64,000 bases of DNA from UBA4582 sp047629195 (GCA_047629195.1 JBLHWY010000008.1:1-64000), one strand, 5' to 3'. Positions 7,665 through 17,026 are shown, numbered from the stretch's first letter. Numbers and translations are program-made. The notes: generated from the letters alone by a model not told the origin.

Positions 7665-10600
7665 TTATTGCACGACAACCTCATATTCAATGCTGAAGCT
7701 TGCGTTGTCCCCATTCATGCTACCGACCATGATTATTTTCCAATCGGTGACAGTACCATCGAAAACCTGGGCTGGACCGGCGGGTGGGACATAAGCGAAG
7801 GTGTCGGTGCCGTCGTCGAAACTGATAGCGCCCGTCGCCAAGCCAGAGGGTATTGCGCCATCGACAAAGTCAAAGTGCATCGTATCGCCATAGCTATGAA
7901 ATCCAAAATCGGTGAAAACACCTAGTTCGTCGTCAAGCTCAACGTTGGTGGCAAGTGCATTACCGACATTGGTCACTGTGATGGTGTAGGTCACTAAGCC
8001 ACCGGGGCTGACAAGTGTCGGGCTCGCAGTTTTAACAATTTGAAGGTTAGGTTGAGATATCGTTAGCTCCACAGAGAAAGAGTTGTTGGCGGTCACCGCA
8101 TCGGGTTGCGAGGCCGAACTGATTGATGCCGTATTTGTGACGAGTGTTCCCAGTTCTCCTGCCACTGACCCAGTGATGATGAGATCTATCGACACGCCTG
8201 ATGCCAGTGAACCTGCAAACCAATAGCCGGTGAGGTTGTCATAGCTGCCTTGGGCTGGTGCGGCTGAAACAAAAGTGATTTCGGCGGGTAATAGATCTTG
8301 AACTTGGATTGCGGTTGCGTCTGCTCCACCATTGTTACTAAGGTTTACGGTGTAAGTGATTGTGTCACCTGAGCCGGGAGTCGCGTTACTAACAACTTTA
8401 GTGACTGCTAAATCGGCGGATACTGTGGGAGATACGCCAATGCAATCCACTGCTTCATTGTCACCGAAGTTTAGCGCGCGCGGATCTGAGCCCTGCCCAG
8501 TAAATTTATCAATCTCGAAAACAGTATTCAGAGTGCCAGAGGTTCCCCACAATTGACCTGAAGGATCAGAGCCAAGACCCTCTGTGTCATTGATGCTTAT
8601 CAATGCAATGTCAGTGGCACCGCCGTTTGTCTTATCAATCCGAATAAGTCTGTCAGTTGAGCCGCCATTATTCACAGCGGCATACATTTGTCCTGTCGTT
8701 GGGTCGATTGCAATATCGTCGGTGATATTGTTGCCGTTGATCACTGTTAGCGGTATGTAATCTTCGCCTCCGAAAGCGCCGCTGATGAATGTGCCAGTCG
8801 CGAGATTGATCTGAAAAATAACGTCCTGGCCAACCCCTTCGTGTACGCCGTACATGACATTAGCGCCAGCGTTAGCATCGAATGCCATGCCGTCAACATC
8901 GCTCAGGTTGACGGCGCCCAGCGAGCCATTGGCGGTGCCAAAACCGGAGCCGATAGGTGTCCATGAACCATCCGATTGGCTCAATATGCCAAGTTGACCG
9001 GCATCAGCACCATATAGAACTGAATTTTCACTATCCCAGGCGATGGCTTCGATTACGGAAGTACCATTAGAAGCATAATCTGTAACGGTACCTAGTGCCG
9101 TGTCATACAGACTTAAGCTGTTATTGGCATCTGAAAATATATAACAGAGCTGGTCAGTATTACCGCCGATCGTAGTACCCTCGGTGTCGGAATTATCAGA
9201 GCTCAGGCTATCGGGGCTAGAGGCGGATATAGACGCTGTATTATTGATGATCTGACTAGTTGCGGGCGAATCAACAAAGATGGTGACGGTTGCATTTGAA
9301 CCATTTGGAATGTCCCCTAAGGTACAGCTCACCGCCCCGCTTGCTTCGCTGCAAGTTCCTTGGCTCGTGAATACTGAAACAAAACTCAGTGCGCTGGGTA
9401 GTACGTCAGTTAGCATGACGGCAGTTGCATCGAGTGGGCCGTTGTTATTGACAACGAGTGAGTAGTTGAAGTTTGTATTGATAGGCACAGGATCAATTGA
9501 GTCGGTTTTGTTGATTGAGATGTTGGCTTCCCCTGGTACACTCACCGTATAGTCAATAGTCAGAAGCGGCGCATTTGCTGGGCTACCATCGAAAGCTTCA
9601 GCCGTTCGCTCGCCCCACCCTTCAAGTATAAATGTCACGCTATTGCCGCTCGACCAGCCGCCCAGACTGACGATCTCTTGTACTAGCGCAGCAAGATCGG
9701 GTGTCGTTTGGTTCGCGCCAGACTCCCCAACAGTTGACCAGCTTGGGATATTGTTCCATGCAGTAGAAGCGGTCGTTCTAAGGCGACTGGAAATGTTATT
9801 GCCGCTACTGAATGTCAGGGGGGTGGCGTTAAGTTGCCCGTATATGGTGGTGCTGGTTGCATCAACGTCCGTTTCATCAGTTGTAAAGCGAATTGACGCG
9901 CTATTCACCGTTGCATCCGCGGGTACGTTCACAGCATTAAAACGCAGACCAATGAGTTGGCTAGTGCCACCTTCATGGACTAATTCAAGGTCGCTACTGC
10001 CGCGGTCGATCACAGTAGTGGCCATGTTTTCTTCAGCGTCGTCATTGTTGTTGTTGATCTGTGTGGTTTCTGTTGCAGGGCTACCGCACCCGCTGCCGGA
10101 ATCGTATTCGATATGAAGAATTGGCGCGGCACCGGCATTACCATTGTGAGACTCTGCTACGCGACTGCCACCTTGTCCTGAGACGATCATGACCATCTCA
10201 TTATTGTTGCTCCAACCAGGGCGGTCGATGATTTCTTGAATAATGGTCTGAATGCTTGGCGTCTGGTAGGTGTTGCCTGTTGTCCAAGCGGGCACATTGC
10301 TCCAGATAACGCGAGCTGTGGTTAGCGTTCTATCGGAGATGTTTCCATTACCATTACCAAGATTCGGCGCATCATCGATGTCTTGGCCATAAAAATCGAT
10401 GGTTGTCACTTCGCTATTGCTTTCATCTGCCTGGAATTCCAAGTAGCTGTTGCTGCAAATGACGGTGCCTTGAGCAATATCGATATTATCGAAGAGTAAG
10501 CCGACCAGTTGCGGTTCACCATCTTCATAATTGATTTCAAGATCAGTACTGTTTGTCACCAGAGTGCCTGAATTTACTCTCTGCTCTGCATCATCGGTAC

Positions 10601-10730
10601 TCGAATTGATAGAGGCTGTCACTGTCACAGCACCTAGTTCAGGGCTGATGAGAATGTTCAGGCACACGACCGCCGCAAACGATAGGAAAGCTTTTGTGTT
10701 GAGTGTTTTTTTAAATAGATGTCGCACCAT
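7665..10730 (-). CDS. Large secreted modular protein with DUF11 repeats and a beta-propeller-like middle
   Basis: 1021 residues from ATG 10728-10730 (MVRHLFKK); eight more residues are possible upstream. A signal peptide (FLSFAAVVCLNILISPELGA) opens it. Two related N-terminal modules of about 190 residues follow, each with a start like DDAEQ/DDAEE, a SSDLEL-type strand and an end like AGAAPILHIEY or ANAPLLTIDY. Next is a DUF11 domain (NISINKTDS...), then about 240 residues with YGADAGQLGIL, MYGVHEG and MYAAVNNGG repeats suggesting a propeller, then two more DUF11 domains (DLAVTKVVS..., NLQIVKTAS...). There is no membrane anchor or sorting tail at the C-terminus. It is probably an extracellular surface or adhesion protein. 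Confidence 0.8.
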   Translation of the reverse strand: MVRHLFKKTLNTKAFLSFAAVVCLNILISPELGAVTVTASINSSTDDAEQRVNSGTLVTNSTDLEINYEDGEPQLVGLLFDNIDIAQGTVICSNSYLEFQADESNSEVTTIDFYGQDIDDAPNLGNGNGNISDRTLTTARVIWSNVPAWTTGNTYQTPSIQTIIQEIIDRPGWSNNNEMVMIVSGQGGSRVAESHNGNAGAAPILHIEYDSGSGCGSPATETTQINNNNDDAEENMATTVIDRGSSDLELVHEGGTSQLIGLRFNAVNVPADATVNSASIRFTTDETDVDATSTTIYGQLNATPLTFSSGNNISSRLRTTASTAWNNIPSWSTVGESGANQTTPDLAALVQEIVSLGGWSSGNSVTFILEGWGERTAEAFDGSPANAPLLTIDYTVSVPGEANISINKTDSIDPVPINTNFNYSLVVNNNGPLDATAVMLTDVLPSALSFVSVFTSQGTCSEASGAVSCTLGDIPNGSNATVTIFVDSPATSQIINNTASISASSPDSLSSDNSDTEGTTIGGNTDQLCYIFSDANNSLSLYDTALGTVTDYASNGTSVIEAIAWDSENSVLYGADAGQLGILSQSDGSWTPIGSGFGTANGSLGAVNLSDVDGMAFDANAGANVMYGVHEGVGQDVIFQINLATGTFISGAFGGEDYIPLTVINGNNITDDIAIDPTTGQMYAAVNNGGSTDRLIRIDKTNGGATDIALISINDTEGLGSDPSGQLWGTSGTLNTVFEIDKFTGQGSDPRALNFGDNEAVDCIGVSPTVSADLAVTKVVSNATPGSGDTITYTVNLSNNGGADATAIQVQDLLPAEITFVSAAPAQGSYDNLTGYWFAGSLASGVSIDLIITGSVAGELGTLVTNTASISSASQPDAVTANNSFSVELTISQPNLQIVKTASPTLVSPGGLVTYTITVTNVGNALATNVELDDELGVFTDFGFHSYGDTMHFDFVDGAIPSGLATGAISFDDGTDTFAYVPPAGPAQVFDGTVTDWKIIMVGSMNGDNASFSIEYEVVVQ

Positions 10731-10867
10731 AATTCTAGGAATGTAAGGCCACACATAAGTATAGAGAAAGTTCTTTGTCGAGTATTCGGCGCGAGCCTAG
10801 TTCCAATGGGTGAAAAGACCAGCGGTTGAATCGTGGGTTTGAGTGGACGCTATTTGGTATTAATTTT

Positions 10868-10879
10868 GTAAGCGCTTAC
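10868..10879. promoter_or_regulatory. LacI-family-like operator palindrome
   Basis: GTAAGCGCTTAC is a perfect 12-bp palindrome of the form used by LacI/CcpA/PurR-type repressors (central CG). A second half-site, GTAAGC, follows at 10886-10891. It lies between the divergent starts of the DUF11 protein (10730) and a glutathione transferase (10956). No LacI-type regulator is in the window. Confidence 0.45.
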
Positions 10880-10955
10880 TCATATGTAAGCACTATCTGT
10901 CTTTAGTACGAACTTACACGATGCATGTCAGATTGGTTCCGGCTAAAATCTCTGT

Positions 10956-11630
10956 ATGCAATATATGCCCATCTTTTATTCTTTTAGACGTTGTCCTTAT
11001 GCGATGCGCGCCCGCATGGCGATAGCGGTTTCTTGTGTCAAAGTAGAATTGCGAGAGGTGGTCTTAAAAAGCAAACCGCAGGAACTCCTTGCAGCGTCGC
11101 CTAAAGCAACCGTGCCAGTGTTGATCAAAGAAAATGGCACTGTATTGGAACAAAGTCTGGATATTCTAAATTGGGCTCTCTCGAACTCGGACCCGGACGG
11201 GTGGAAGCGTTTTAATCTAGGGCAGCTAACCGGGATGGCGAACTTGGTTGAAGAAAATGATTTTTCTTTTAAGACCCACCTTGATCGCTATAAGTATTCA
11301 GATCGTCATCCAAATGAGCCACCTGAAGTCTACCGGCAACATTGTCATCAATTTCTCAGAAGTCTCGAAGATAGGCTGGAGCAATCAACGTATTTGTTTG
11401 CTGAAAGAGTATCTTACGCTGATGTCGCGATTTTCCCCTTTGTACGACAATTTTCAAAAGTCGATGAGAAATGGTTTGGCACTGCACCCTACCCCGCTTT
11501 AAGAAAATGGTTAGCCGAATTGGTTGCCAGCAAACTCTTCCTCTCAGTGATGGAAAAGCACAAGCCCTGGCGTTCTGAAAGTGAGGTTATTGTGTTTCCA
11601 GAGGCGGCAAATCCTGATTCTAGCCTTTGA
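10956..11630 (+). CDS. Glutathione S-transferase-like protein, CPYAMRAR type
   Basis: 224 residues. The N-terminal thioredoxin fold carries FRRCPYAMRARMA with Cys13 as the likely glutathione-reactive residue, SPKATVPVL with the cis-Pro and LEQSLDILNW as the gamma-Glu contact. The Cys active site points to omega/glutaredoxin-like chemistry (deglutathionylation or dehydroascorbate-type reduction) rather than conjugation. The C-terminal domain has YADVAIFPFVRQF, typical of this subgroup. The start lacks a clear ribosome site; an in-frame ATG lies three codons later. Confidence 0.85.
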   Translation: MQYMPIFYSFRRCPYAMRARMAIAVSCVKVELREVVLKSKPQELLAASPKATVPVLIKENGTVLEQSLDILNWALSNSDPDGWKRFNLGQLTGMANLVEENDFSFKTHLDRYKYSDRHPNEPPEVYRQHCHQFLRSLEDRLEQSTYLFAERVSYADVAIFPFVRQFSKVDEKWFGTAPYPALRKWLAELVASKLFLSVMEKHKPWRSESEVIVFPEAANPDSSL

Positions 11631-11663
11631 GCATTTGCTTGCTGTAATCCTCTACTAGCGAAT

Positions 11664-12215
11664 CTATTTAAGAGGCATGCCAGTAAACGCGCCGTGGAAG
11701 TGAAATAACAGGCCGTAGAGAGCAAGCCCGATCACAACCACACCGAGGTCCCAGAGTTTATTGACAGGTGCAGGCTCTGTGTAGCTTCCGCGCCGATTGA
11801 CGATAAGAATGTCGATGATTGAGAAGACTAAAAAGCTGCTGAATAATAGGGTACTGACAAGATCCCCATTTGCAGCCAGGTGTGAAAGCCCCCAAAGAGA
11901 GACGCCCAGAAGCATAGGATGACGAACCAGCCGTTTAAAATTGTTGGGTATTTCTGCTGCGCACATAAGAATGATCACAATGGGCATCGTAAAAATGGCA
12001 GCGCTTCGACCCCATGGTTCTGGCGCCCAGAGTAATTGGAATTCTGTTTGGCTGAACCCATAAATAATTAAGCCAAGTCCTATTACGGAGATTAAGCTGA
12101 ACATTCCCTTGAATCTGATTTCGCCCACCTTGCCGATCATGATCGCTTTGATTGGCGTGGAGGGTACAAAGTGAACACCAAAAAATATGATGATACCGGC
12201 CATAAATAGGGTCAT
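11664..12215 (-). CDS. NnrU family integral membrane protein
   Basis: 183 residues with five or six hydrophobic segments. Family landmarks are FFGVHFVPSTP near the start, the RHPMLLGVSLWGLSHLAANGD block (97-117) and a Trp/Asp/Leu-rich end. NnrU proteins were first seen near denitrification genes and resemble the isoprenylcysteine methyltransferase-like (PEMT/ICMT) fold; their reaction is not settled. It is translated from a good AAGGTG site 17 bases after the MarR-family gene, so the two probably form one operon. No nitrate, nitrite or NO reductase genes are nearby. Confidence 0.85.
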   Translation of the reverse strand: MTLFMAGIIIFFGVHFVPSTPIKAIMIGKVGEIRFKGMFSLISVIGLGLIIYGFSQTEFQLLWAPEPWGRSAAIFTMPIVIILMCAAEIPNNFKRLVRHPMLLGVSLWGLSHLAANGDLVSTLLFSSFLVFSIIDILIVNRRGSYTEPAPVNKLWDLGVVVIGLALYGLLFHFHGAFTGMPLK

Positions 12216-12232
12216 TTCTTCACCTTTTGGGT

Positions 12233-12658
12233 CTATTTGTTTAAATTCTCAATAAGTTTAGATAACACTTCACCGGCAGTTTCTAACTCGCTATCACTGA
12301 TGCCACGACTGATACTTTGTTCCAAGGTTAGGAGTATTTGGCTAATACTCTCAATCTTTTCACCGGGTACGAGTTGGAGATAGTTCACCCGCTTGTCGGT
12401 TGTACTTGGTACGCGGCGTACCAAACCTCGTTCGGCCAATTTTGATATTGCGATAGATAATGTTGCTGCCCTCACATTAAGTTTATTTGCTAGGTCTTTT
12501 TGGGTGATGTCGTTATCACCCATCAGCAGTCCGGCAATCCGAAATTCCTGGTATGTGATGCCCAGTGGCGCTAGCTTTTTCTCCATGACCTGCCCTGCTA
12601 AACGGCTTAGTTGGCTTGCTCGGCTTAGGATAAGCTGGCGAGAGTCTGAGTTTGGCAT
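12233..12658 (-). CDS. MarR family transcriptional regulator
   Basis: 141 residues, usual MarR length. The winged-helix part runs about 40-100: ITYQEFRIAGLL, DITQKDLANKLNVRAATLS (recognition helix) and the wing LVRRVPSTTDKRVNYLQL. Flanking helices would form the dimer interface. A palindrome with 8-bp arms lies 21 bases upstream of the start, well placed for autoregulation. It heads an operon with the NnrU gene and diverges from the DUF2817 gene 173 bases away, either of which may be controlled. The ligand is unknown. Confidence 0.9.
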   Translation of the reverse strand: MPNSDSRQLILSRASQLSRLAGQVMEKKLAPLGITYQEFRIAGLLMGDNDITQKDLANKLNVRAATLSIAISKLAERGLVRRVPSTTDKRVNYLQLVPGEKIESISQILLTLEQSISRGISDSELETAGEVLSKLIENLNK

Positions 12659-12678
12659 GTGTTTTTCTGGTCAAACAT

Positions 12679-12699
12679 TTAGTTAGTTAAGCTAACTAA
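12679..12699. promoter_or_regulatory. Probable MarR-type operator
   Basis: TTAGTTAG, five bases, CTAACTAA: a perfect inverted repeat of 8-bp arms spanning 21 bases. Repeats of the TTAG/TTAA-rich type with this length are typical MarR boxes. Its position just before the MarR-family start suggests it blocks that gene's own promoter. Confidence 0.6.
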
Positions 12700-12830
12700 G
12701 TAAGATGGCGATTACAAGTGAAATTTGCTGCGCAGCGAGTTCCTGGGTTTTCGCTTGCAAGCATAATTGCTATTCTAGCACCGCGAGTTGAGATGACCGG
12801 CCGCCGATTAACACCCAAGAGAGCCATGCT

Positions 12831-13883
12831 ATGCATCAACACTTCTTCAAGAGCTACGCTTTAGCCCGCGCCCATTTTATTACTTCTTGTTATGAACAAG
12901 TGGGGTCTGTTGAATCCATTAAGCACCCAGAACAGGGTCCCGATGGAGATATTTTTATGGATGTTGCTTGCTTCGGTGACGAGAGTGCAGAAAAGATTAT
13001 TGTCATCTCCTCTGGCACGCACGGTATTGAAGGATATTCCGGTTCGGGACTGCAGAGCATGTTGTTGCATGAAGGGATTAGCTCGAGGTTGCCGATTAAT
13101 ACTCGCTTAATGATGGTGCACGGTGTAAATCCCTATGGTTTTGCGTGGCAGCGAAGAACAAATGAGCTGAATATTGATCTAAATAGAAACTTCGTTGATT
13201 TTGACAATTTGCCAACGAATGCTGGCTATCGGGAAATCGCTGCTATATTTGAACCAGAAATATGGCAGGGCTCGAGTGATTCAATTATGAATGCGGCTCG
13301 CTCCGTGGTCAAAGAGAAGGGCCTCCACTGGTATCAAAGTACTTTGTCAGGCGGCCAGTATGAGTATCCAGACGGAATGTTTTATGGCGGAATTGCACCT
13401 GCCTGGTCTAACCTGACGATTCGTCGGGTCGCCAAAGACTACTTTTCAAACGCGCATGAGGTTGTTTGGATCGATGTTCATACAGCGCTTGGTCCATTCG
13501 GCACAGCAGAGTGCATTGTTGATTACGCGCCGGCATCAAAAGAATTTCAGCGTAGTGTTGAGATGTGGGGTGATAGAGTAAAGAGTATGCTTTCGGGTGA
13601 TTCTTACTCGGCGCCAATTGCAGGGTCTATGATTTCTGGTTTACAGAGAACTCACCCGGTGATCGTTGGTGCAGGCTTGGAATTTGGCACGGTTGCAGGG
13701 CGAGAAGTGATCCTTGCGCTGATTGCAGACCAATGGTTGCATCGTCACGGCGAGTTTAGTTTGGCTCATGGGCACGCAATCAAAGATATGATGATGGATG
13801 CATTCTACCCCGATTCAAATGAGTGGCGAGAGTCGATAGCCACTATCGCGAGGGAAGTCGTCGCGCAGGCAATGGCTGATTAG
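12831..13883 (+). CDS. DUF2817 family, M14-like zinc carboxypeptidase/deacylase
   Basis: 350 residues covering one DUF2817 domain. Zinc ligands of the M14 type are visible: His64 and Glu67 in SSGTHGIEGYSGS and His217 in VVWIDVHTALGPFG. NELNIDLNRNF (111-121) resembles the Asn-Arg substrate-binding segment, and LEFGTV near 280 holds a likely catalytic Glu. There is no signal peptide, so it is probably cytoplasmic. The fold is that of carboxypeptidases and aspartoacylase/succinylglutamate desuccinylase; the substrate is unknown. The start ATG is preceded by only a weak GAGAG. Confidence 0.85.
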   Translation: MHQHFFKSYALARAHFITSCYEQVGSVESIKHPEQGPDGDIFMDVACFGDESAEKIIVISSGTHGIEGYSGSGLQSMLLHEGISSRLPINTRLMMVHGVNPYGFAWQRRTNELNIDLNRNFVDFDNLPTNAGYREIAAIFEPEIWQGSSDSIMNAARSVVKEKGLHWYQSTLSGGQYEYPDGMFYGGIAPAWSNLTIRRVAKDYFSNAHEVVWIDVHTALGPFGTAECIVDYAPASKEFQRSVEMWGDRVKSMLSGDSYSAPIAGSMISGLQRTHPVIVGAGLEFGTVAGREVILALIADQWLHRHGEFSLAHGHAIKDMMMDAFYPDSNEWRESIATIAREVVAQAMAD

Positions 13884-13968
13884 TTTTATCAGTGCGGGGG
13901 GTTACCTTTTCGGCTATCTAATAATATATCCAATAATCTGATAATGTATTTACCAATTACGCAATTAC

Positions 13969-15297
13969 ATGGAAAACGAAATGAGCGAACAAGTCAAAGA
14001 CTCGGCGGCGCAGATGGCGAGATTCGGTAATCCGTTTCTTGGAGCAGACGCGCCCCCCGTGGTCACCGATCCATATGCAATTCCACTTGAAGAAATCAAT
14101 GTCCTTGATGGCAGACTGTTTCAGCAGGATATACATTGGGAACATTTCAAGCGTCTTCGAGAAGAAGATCCGGTTCACCTGAATGAAACGCCTGGTATTG
14201 GTAGATATTGGTCTTTGACGAAGTTTGAAGACATTATGTTTGTTGATAAGAATCACGATCTTTTTTCTTCTGCGAGCGGGATCGCGCTGGGCCCGCAAGT
14301 TGACCTTGAGCCGCACCCTGAAGACCTCAATTTCAACAGTTTCATCTCTATGGATCCACCAAAACATGATTTGCAGCGAGCAACTGTCAGTGGTGTCGTC
14401 GCGCCGCCAAACCTTGCAAAGATGGAAGCTATTATTCGTGAGCGAACTTGCAAAGTACTTGATGGATTACCTGAGGGTGAAACGTTTAATTGGGTTGATC
14501 GAGTTTCGATCGAATTAACAACACAAATGCTAGCAACCTTATTCGACTTTCCGTTCGAAGATCGACATAAGTTGACTCGATGGTCGGATGTGGCGACTGC
14601 GCCTCCTGGTACGGGTATCGTCGATACGGCGGAACAGCGTCGTGATGAGTTAATGGAATGTCTCGCTTATTTCACCAAGCTTTGGAATGAACGTGTGGAC
14701 ACGGAGAAACCGGGCTCTGATTTGATTTCAATGTTGGCTCATGGTGAAGAAACTAAAGACATGGAGCCTTACGAGTTTTTGGGCAACCTGATATTGCTGA
14801 TCGTGGGGGGTAACGATACGACCCGTAATTCCATGAGTGCAGGTGTATTTGCACTTAATCAGAATCCCGCAGAGTATGACAAGCTACGTGCAGATCCTTC
14901 TCTAATTCCCAATATGGTCTCTGAGATTATTCGATGGCAGACGCCGCTACCTTATATGCGCCGCACGGCTAACGAAGATATCGTTATCAGAGATAAACAG
15001 ATTAAGAAAGGCGACCAAGTTCTGATGTGGTATGTCTCTGGCAATCGTGATGAAGACGTGATCGACCGTCCTAACGACTTTATTATTGATCGGCCCAAAG
15101 CTCGGCATCATTTATCGTTTGGGTTTGGTATTCATCGTTGTATGGGCAATCGACTCGCAGAAATGCAGCTCCGAATTGTATGGGAAGAAATATCAAAGCG
15201 CTTTCGAATGGTTGAAGTTGTTGGCGAACCGGAAAGGTTGCTTTCAAGCTTTGTTAGAGGAATAACAAACTTGCCCGTGCAGGTACATCGTCTTTGA
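13969..15297 (+). CDS. Cytochrome P450, CYP153-like alkane/fatty-acid hydroxylase
   Basis: 442 residues, a soluble bacterial class I P450. The I-helix oxygen-activation motif is GGNDTTRN (280-287), ExxR is E319-R322 (SEIIRW), and the haem loop is SFGFGIHRCMGNR with Cys391. ISMDPPKHDLQR (127-138), RVSIELTTQMLATLFDFPFED (178-198) and MWYVSGNRDEDVIDRP strongly resemble CYP153, the omega-hydroxylases of medium-chain alkanes and fatty acids. These need a ferredoxin and a ferredoxin reductase; neither gene is nearby. An ATG four codons later (13981) has an equally weak ribosome site. An epoxide hydrolase follows 41 bases downstream. Confidence 0.9.
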   Translation: MENEMSEQVKDSAAQMARFGNPFLGADAPPVVTDPYAIPLEEINVLDGRLFQQDIHWEHFKRLREEDPVHLNETPGIGRYWSLTKFEDIMFVDKNHDLFSSASGIALGPQVDLEPHPEDLNFNSFISMDPPKHDLQRATVSGVVAPPNLAKMEAIIRERTCKVLDGLPEGETFNWVDRVSIELTTQMLATLFDFPFEDRHKLTRWSDVATAPPGTGIVDTAEQRRDELMECLAYFTKLWNERVDTEKPGSDLISMLAHGEETKDMEPYEFLGNLILLIVGGNDTTRNSMSAGVFALNQNPAEYDKLRADPSLIPNMVSEIIRWQTPLPYMRRTANEDIVIRDKQIKKGDQVLMWYVSGNRDEDVIDRPNDFIIDRPKARHHLSFGFGIHRCMGNRLAEMQLRIVWEEISKRFRMVEVVGEPERLLSSFVRGITNLPVQVHRL

Positions 15298-15338
15298 CAC
15301 AGTAGATGTGACCCTAACAATAATGATTGGTGAGTGAT

Positions 15339-16304
15339 ATGAACGAAATAGGATTTTCTACGATAGAAACCAATGGCATCCAAATGCGTGTTGCGCAAGC
15401 GGGTTCCGGGCCTTTGGTGCTGCTTGTCCATGGCTGGCCAGAGTCCTGGTATTCGTGGCGGCACCAGATTACAGGGCTTGCAGAAAGTGGATATCGCGTT
15501 ATTGCGCCGGACATGAGGGGTTATGGTGACACGAGTTCGCCAGCCTTAGCCGCTGATTATAGAGTCGATACACTTGCCGCAGATCTTATTGGGTTGTTGG
15601 ATGCAATGGGTGAAGAGAAAGCAGCGCTAATTGGTCACGATTGGGGAGCGATGGTGGTGTGGAATGCTGCGCTCTTGTACCCGGAACGTTTTACCGGCGT
15701 GATGGGTATGAGTGTCCCCTACGGTGGTTTTGGTAGCGAAGCCCCAACGGCGGGTTGGCGTAAAGCGATGGCTGATCAGTTTTTCTATATTCTTTATCAT
15801 AATGAAGAAGGGGGTGTTGCTGAGAAAGAATACGATAGCGACCCTCGTTCGTTTCTTGCCATGTTATATGCATCTCCAGACACGCCGAGGCACCCGCCTA
15901 CAATTACTGACTCGCGTCGGGCCGCTGGAGGATGGATAGGTAGAATAGGCCAGCCAATTGAAAGACCGGATTGGTTGACTCAGGAAGATCTTGATTATTA
16001 TGTGGCGGAGTTTTCTCGTGCTGGCTTTCGGGGTGGTATTAACTACTATCGCAATTTTGATGCTAATTGGGAGCTTATGAAGGATAAAGATCCTGTCATT
16101 CAAATACCCTCGGCCTTCTTATCAGGCGCCGCTGATCAGGTTATTCAAGGTGCTAGCGAGTCGGCGCTGAGAACCTTAATGAGCCCCGTGATGTCAGATT
16201 TACGAGAGATTACATTGCTGCCAAAAATGGGGCACTGGGTGCAACAGGAAGATCCTGAAGGCACAAACGAGGGAATAGTCCGTTTTTTGCAGAGCTTAGA
16301 GTAG
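15339..16304 (+). CDS. Epoxide hydrolase-like alpha/beta hydrolase
   Basis: 321 residues from ATG 15339, which follows GGTGAG; a TTG four codons upstream is less likely. Oxyanion motif HGWPESWYSWRHQ (31-43), DMRGYGDTSSP (58-68), and nucleophile Asp101 in GHDWGAMVVW (99-108). An Asp nucleophile in HDWG marks epoxide hydrolases and haloalkane dehalogenases; the HGWP start and the cap segment INYYRNFDANW, with Tyr residues that could protonate an epoxide, favour the former. The catalytic His is in KMGHWVQQEDPE. Placed directly after a P450, it may open epoxides formed by that enzyme. Confidence 0.87.
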   Translation: MNEIGFSTIETNGIQMRVAQAGSGPLVLLVHGWPESWYSWRHQITGLAESGYRVIAPDMRGYGDTSSPALAADYRVDTLAADLIGLLDAMGEEKAALIGHDWGAMVVWNAALLYPERFTGVMGMSVPYGGFGSEAPTAGWRKAMADQFFYILYHNEEGGVAEKEYDSDPRSFLAMLYASPDTPRHPPTITDSRRAAGGWIGRIGQPIERPDWLTQEDLDYYVAEFSRAGFRGGINYYRNFDANWELMKDKDPVIQIPSAFLSGAADQVIQGASESALRTLMSPVMSDLREITLLPKMGHWVQQEDPEGTNEGIVRFLQSLE

Positions 16305-16330
16305 ATAAATCAGGTCTGATTTAAAGCGGC

Positions 16331-17026
16331 CTATTTCTTACCTGAAGCAAATTCTTTGAAGGAGGCGGCAGTTTCCTCCGATACCGGGGCACTAAGCAGT
16401 CCGGTGATTGCATCAATCAGGCTATAGATAAATAGGTCTGATTCAGTGCTGCGGAATGCATCTTTTTGTCTAGCATGGTGGCTCATAGATACTGACGCTA
16501 GCCTGATGGCTGAATCCATTCGGCGAAGGTAAGCGTCTTCTTCAAGATGGGCGAGGATCTTACGGAGCAGTTTGCCAGTTTCTTTACCGCTGTCGCCACC
16601 TGCCCCTTTTCTTTTTACCAATGACAAAGCTGAAGTTGCTGCCAAGGCTGGTTCGAGACTGAATGCGCTGAGATAGCGACAATAGCCAGGGTCTTTCTTT
16701 GACAGCAAAAATGGTGGCAGCACCATTATCTTGCAAATGTCTCTTAATGTTGGTTTCTGAGTTAGAGCGAGCAGCTGATCAAGCATTTCCTCGCGTTTTT
16801 CCTGGGTTTGCGTTGCCCGAGATTGCTGGATTGCTTTCAAAAGCCCCTCCAGGTTTTGAAAATGGTACTGAAGCACCGACTCATTTTTTTGGCCAGCGGC
16901 TTTCACAATCTCTCGTTTTGTGACGTTCTGAATCCCCTTTTCTGCGATCAACTTTTCCGCTGCATTCATTAGGGCATGTTGAGTCGCGACACTCCGTGCT
17001 CTTTGGCCATCTTCGTTCATATTCAT
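16331..17026 (-). CDS. TetR family transcriptional regulator
   Basis: 231 residues. The N-terminal helix-turn-helix is recognisable: ALMNAAEKLIAEKGIQNVTKREIVKAAG, then VLQYHFQNLEGLLKAI (the Y-F-x-x-x-x-x-L end of the TetR DNA-binding domain). The C-terminal 170 residues form the usual variable ligand domain. It converges with the epoxide hydrolase gene (26-base gap) and diverges from the symporter gene with 286 bases between, the most likely control region. The effector is unknown. Confidence 0.88.
   Translation of the reverse strand: MNMNEDGQRARSVATQHALMNAAEKLIAEKGIQNVTKREIVKAAGQKNESVLQYHFQNLEGLLKAIQQSRATQTQEKREEMLDQLLALTQKPTLRDICKIMVLPPFLLSKKDPGYCRYLSAFSLEPALAATSALSLVKRKGAGGDSGKETGKLLRKILAHLEEDAYLRRMDSAIRLASVSMSHHARQKDAFRSTESDLFIYSLIDAITGLLSAPVSEETAASFKEFASGKK

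Noticed and set aside
9643..10116. 157-residue plus-strand frame
   Set aside because: Shadow of the DUF11 protein gene on the other strand.
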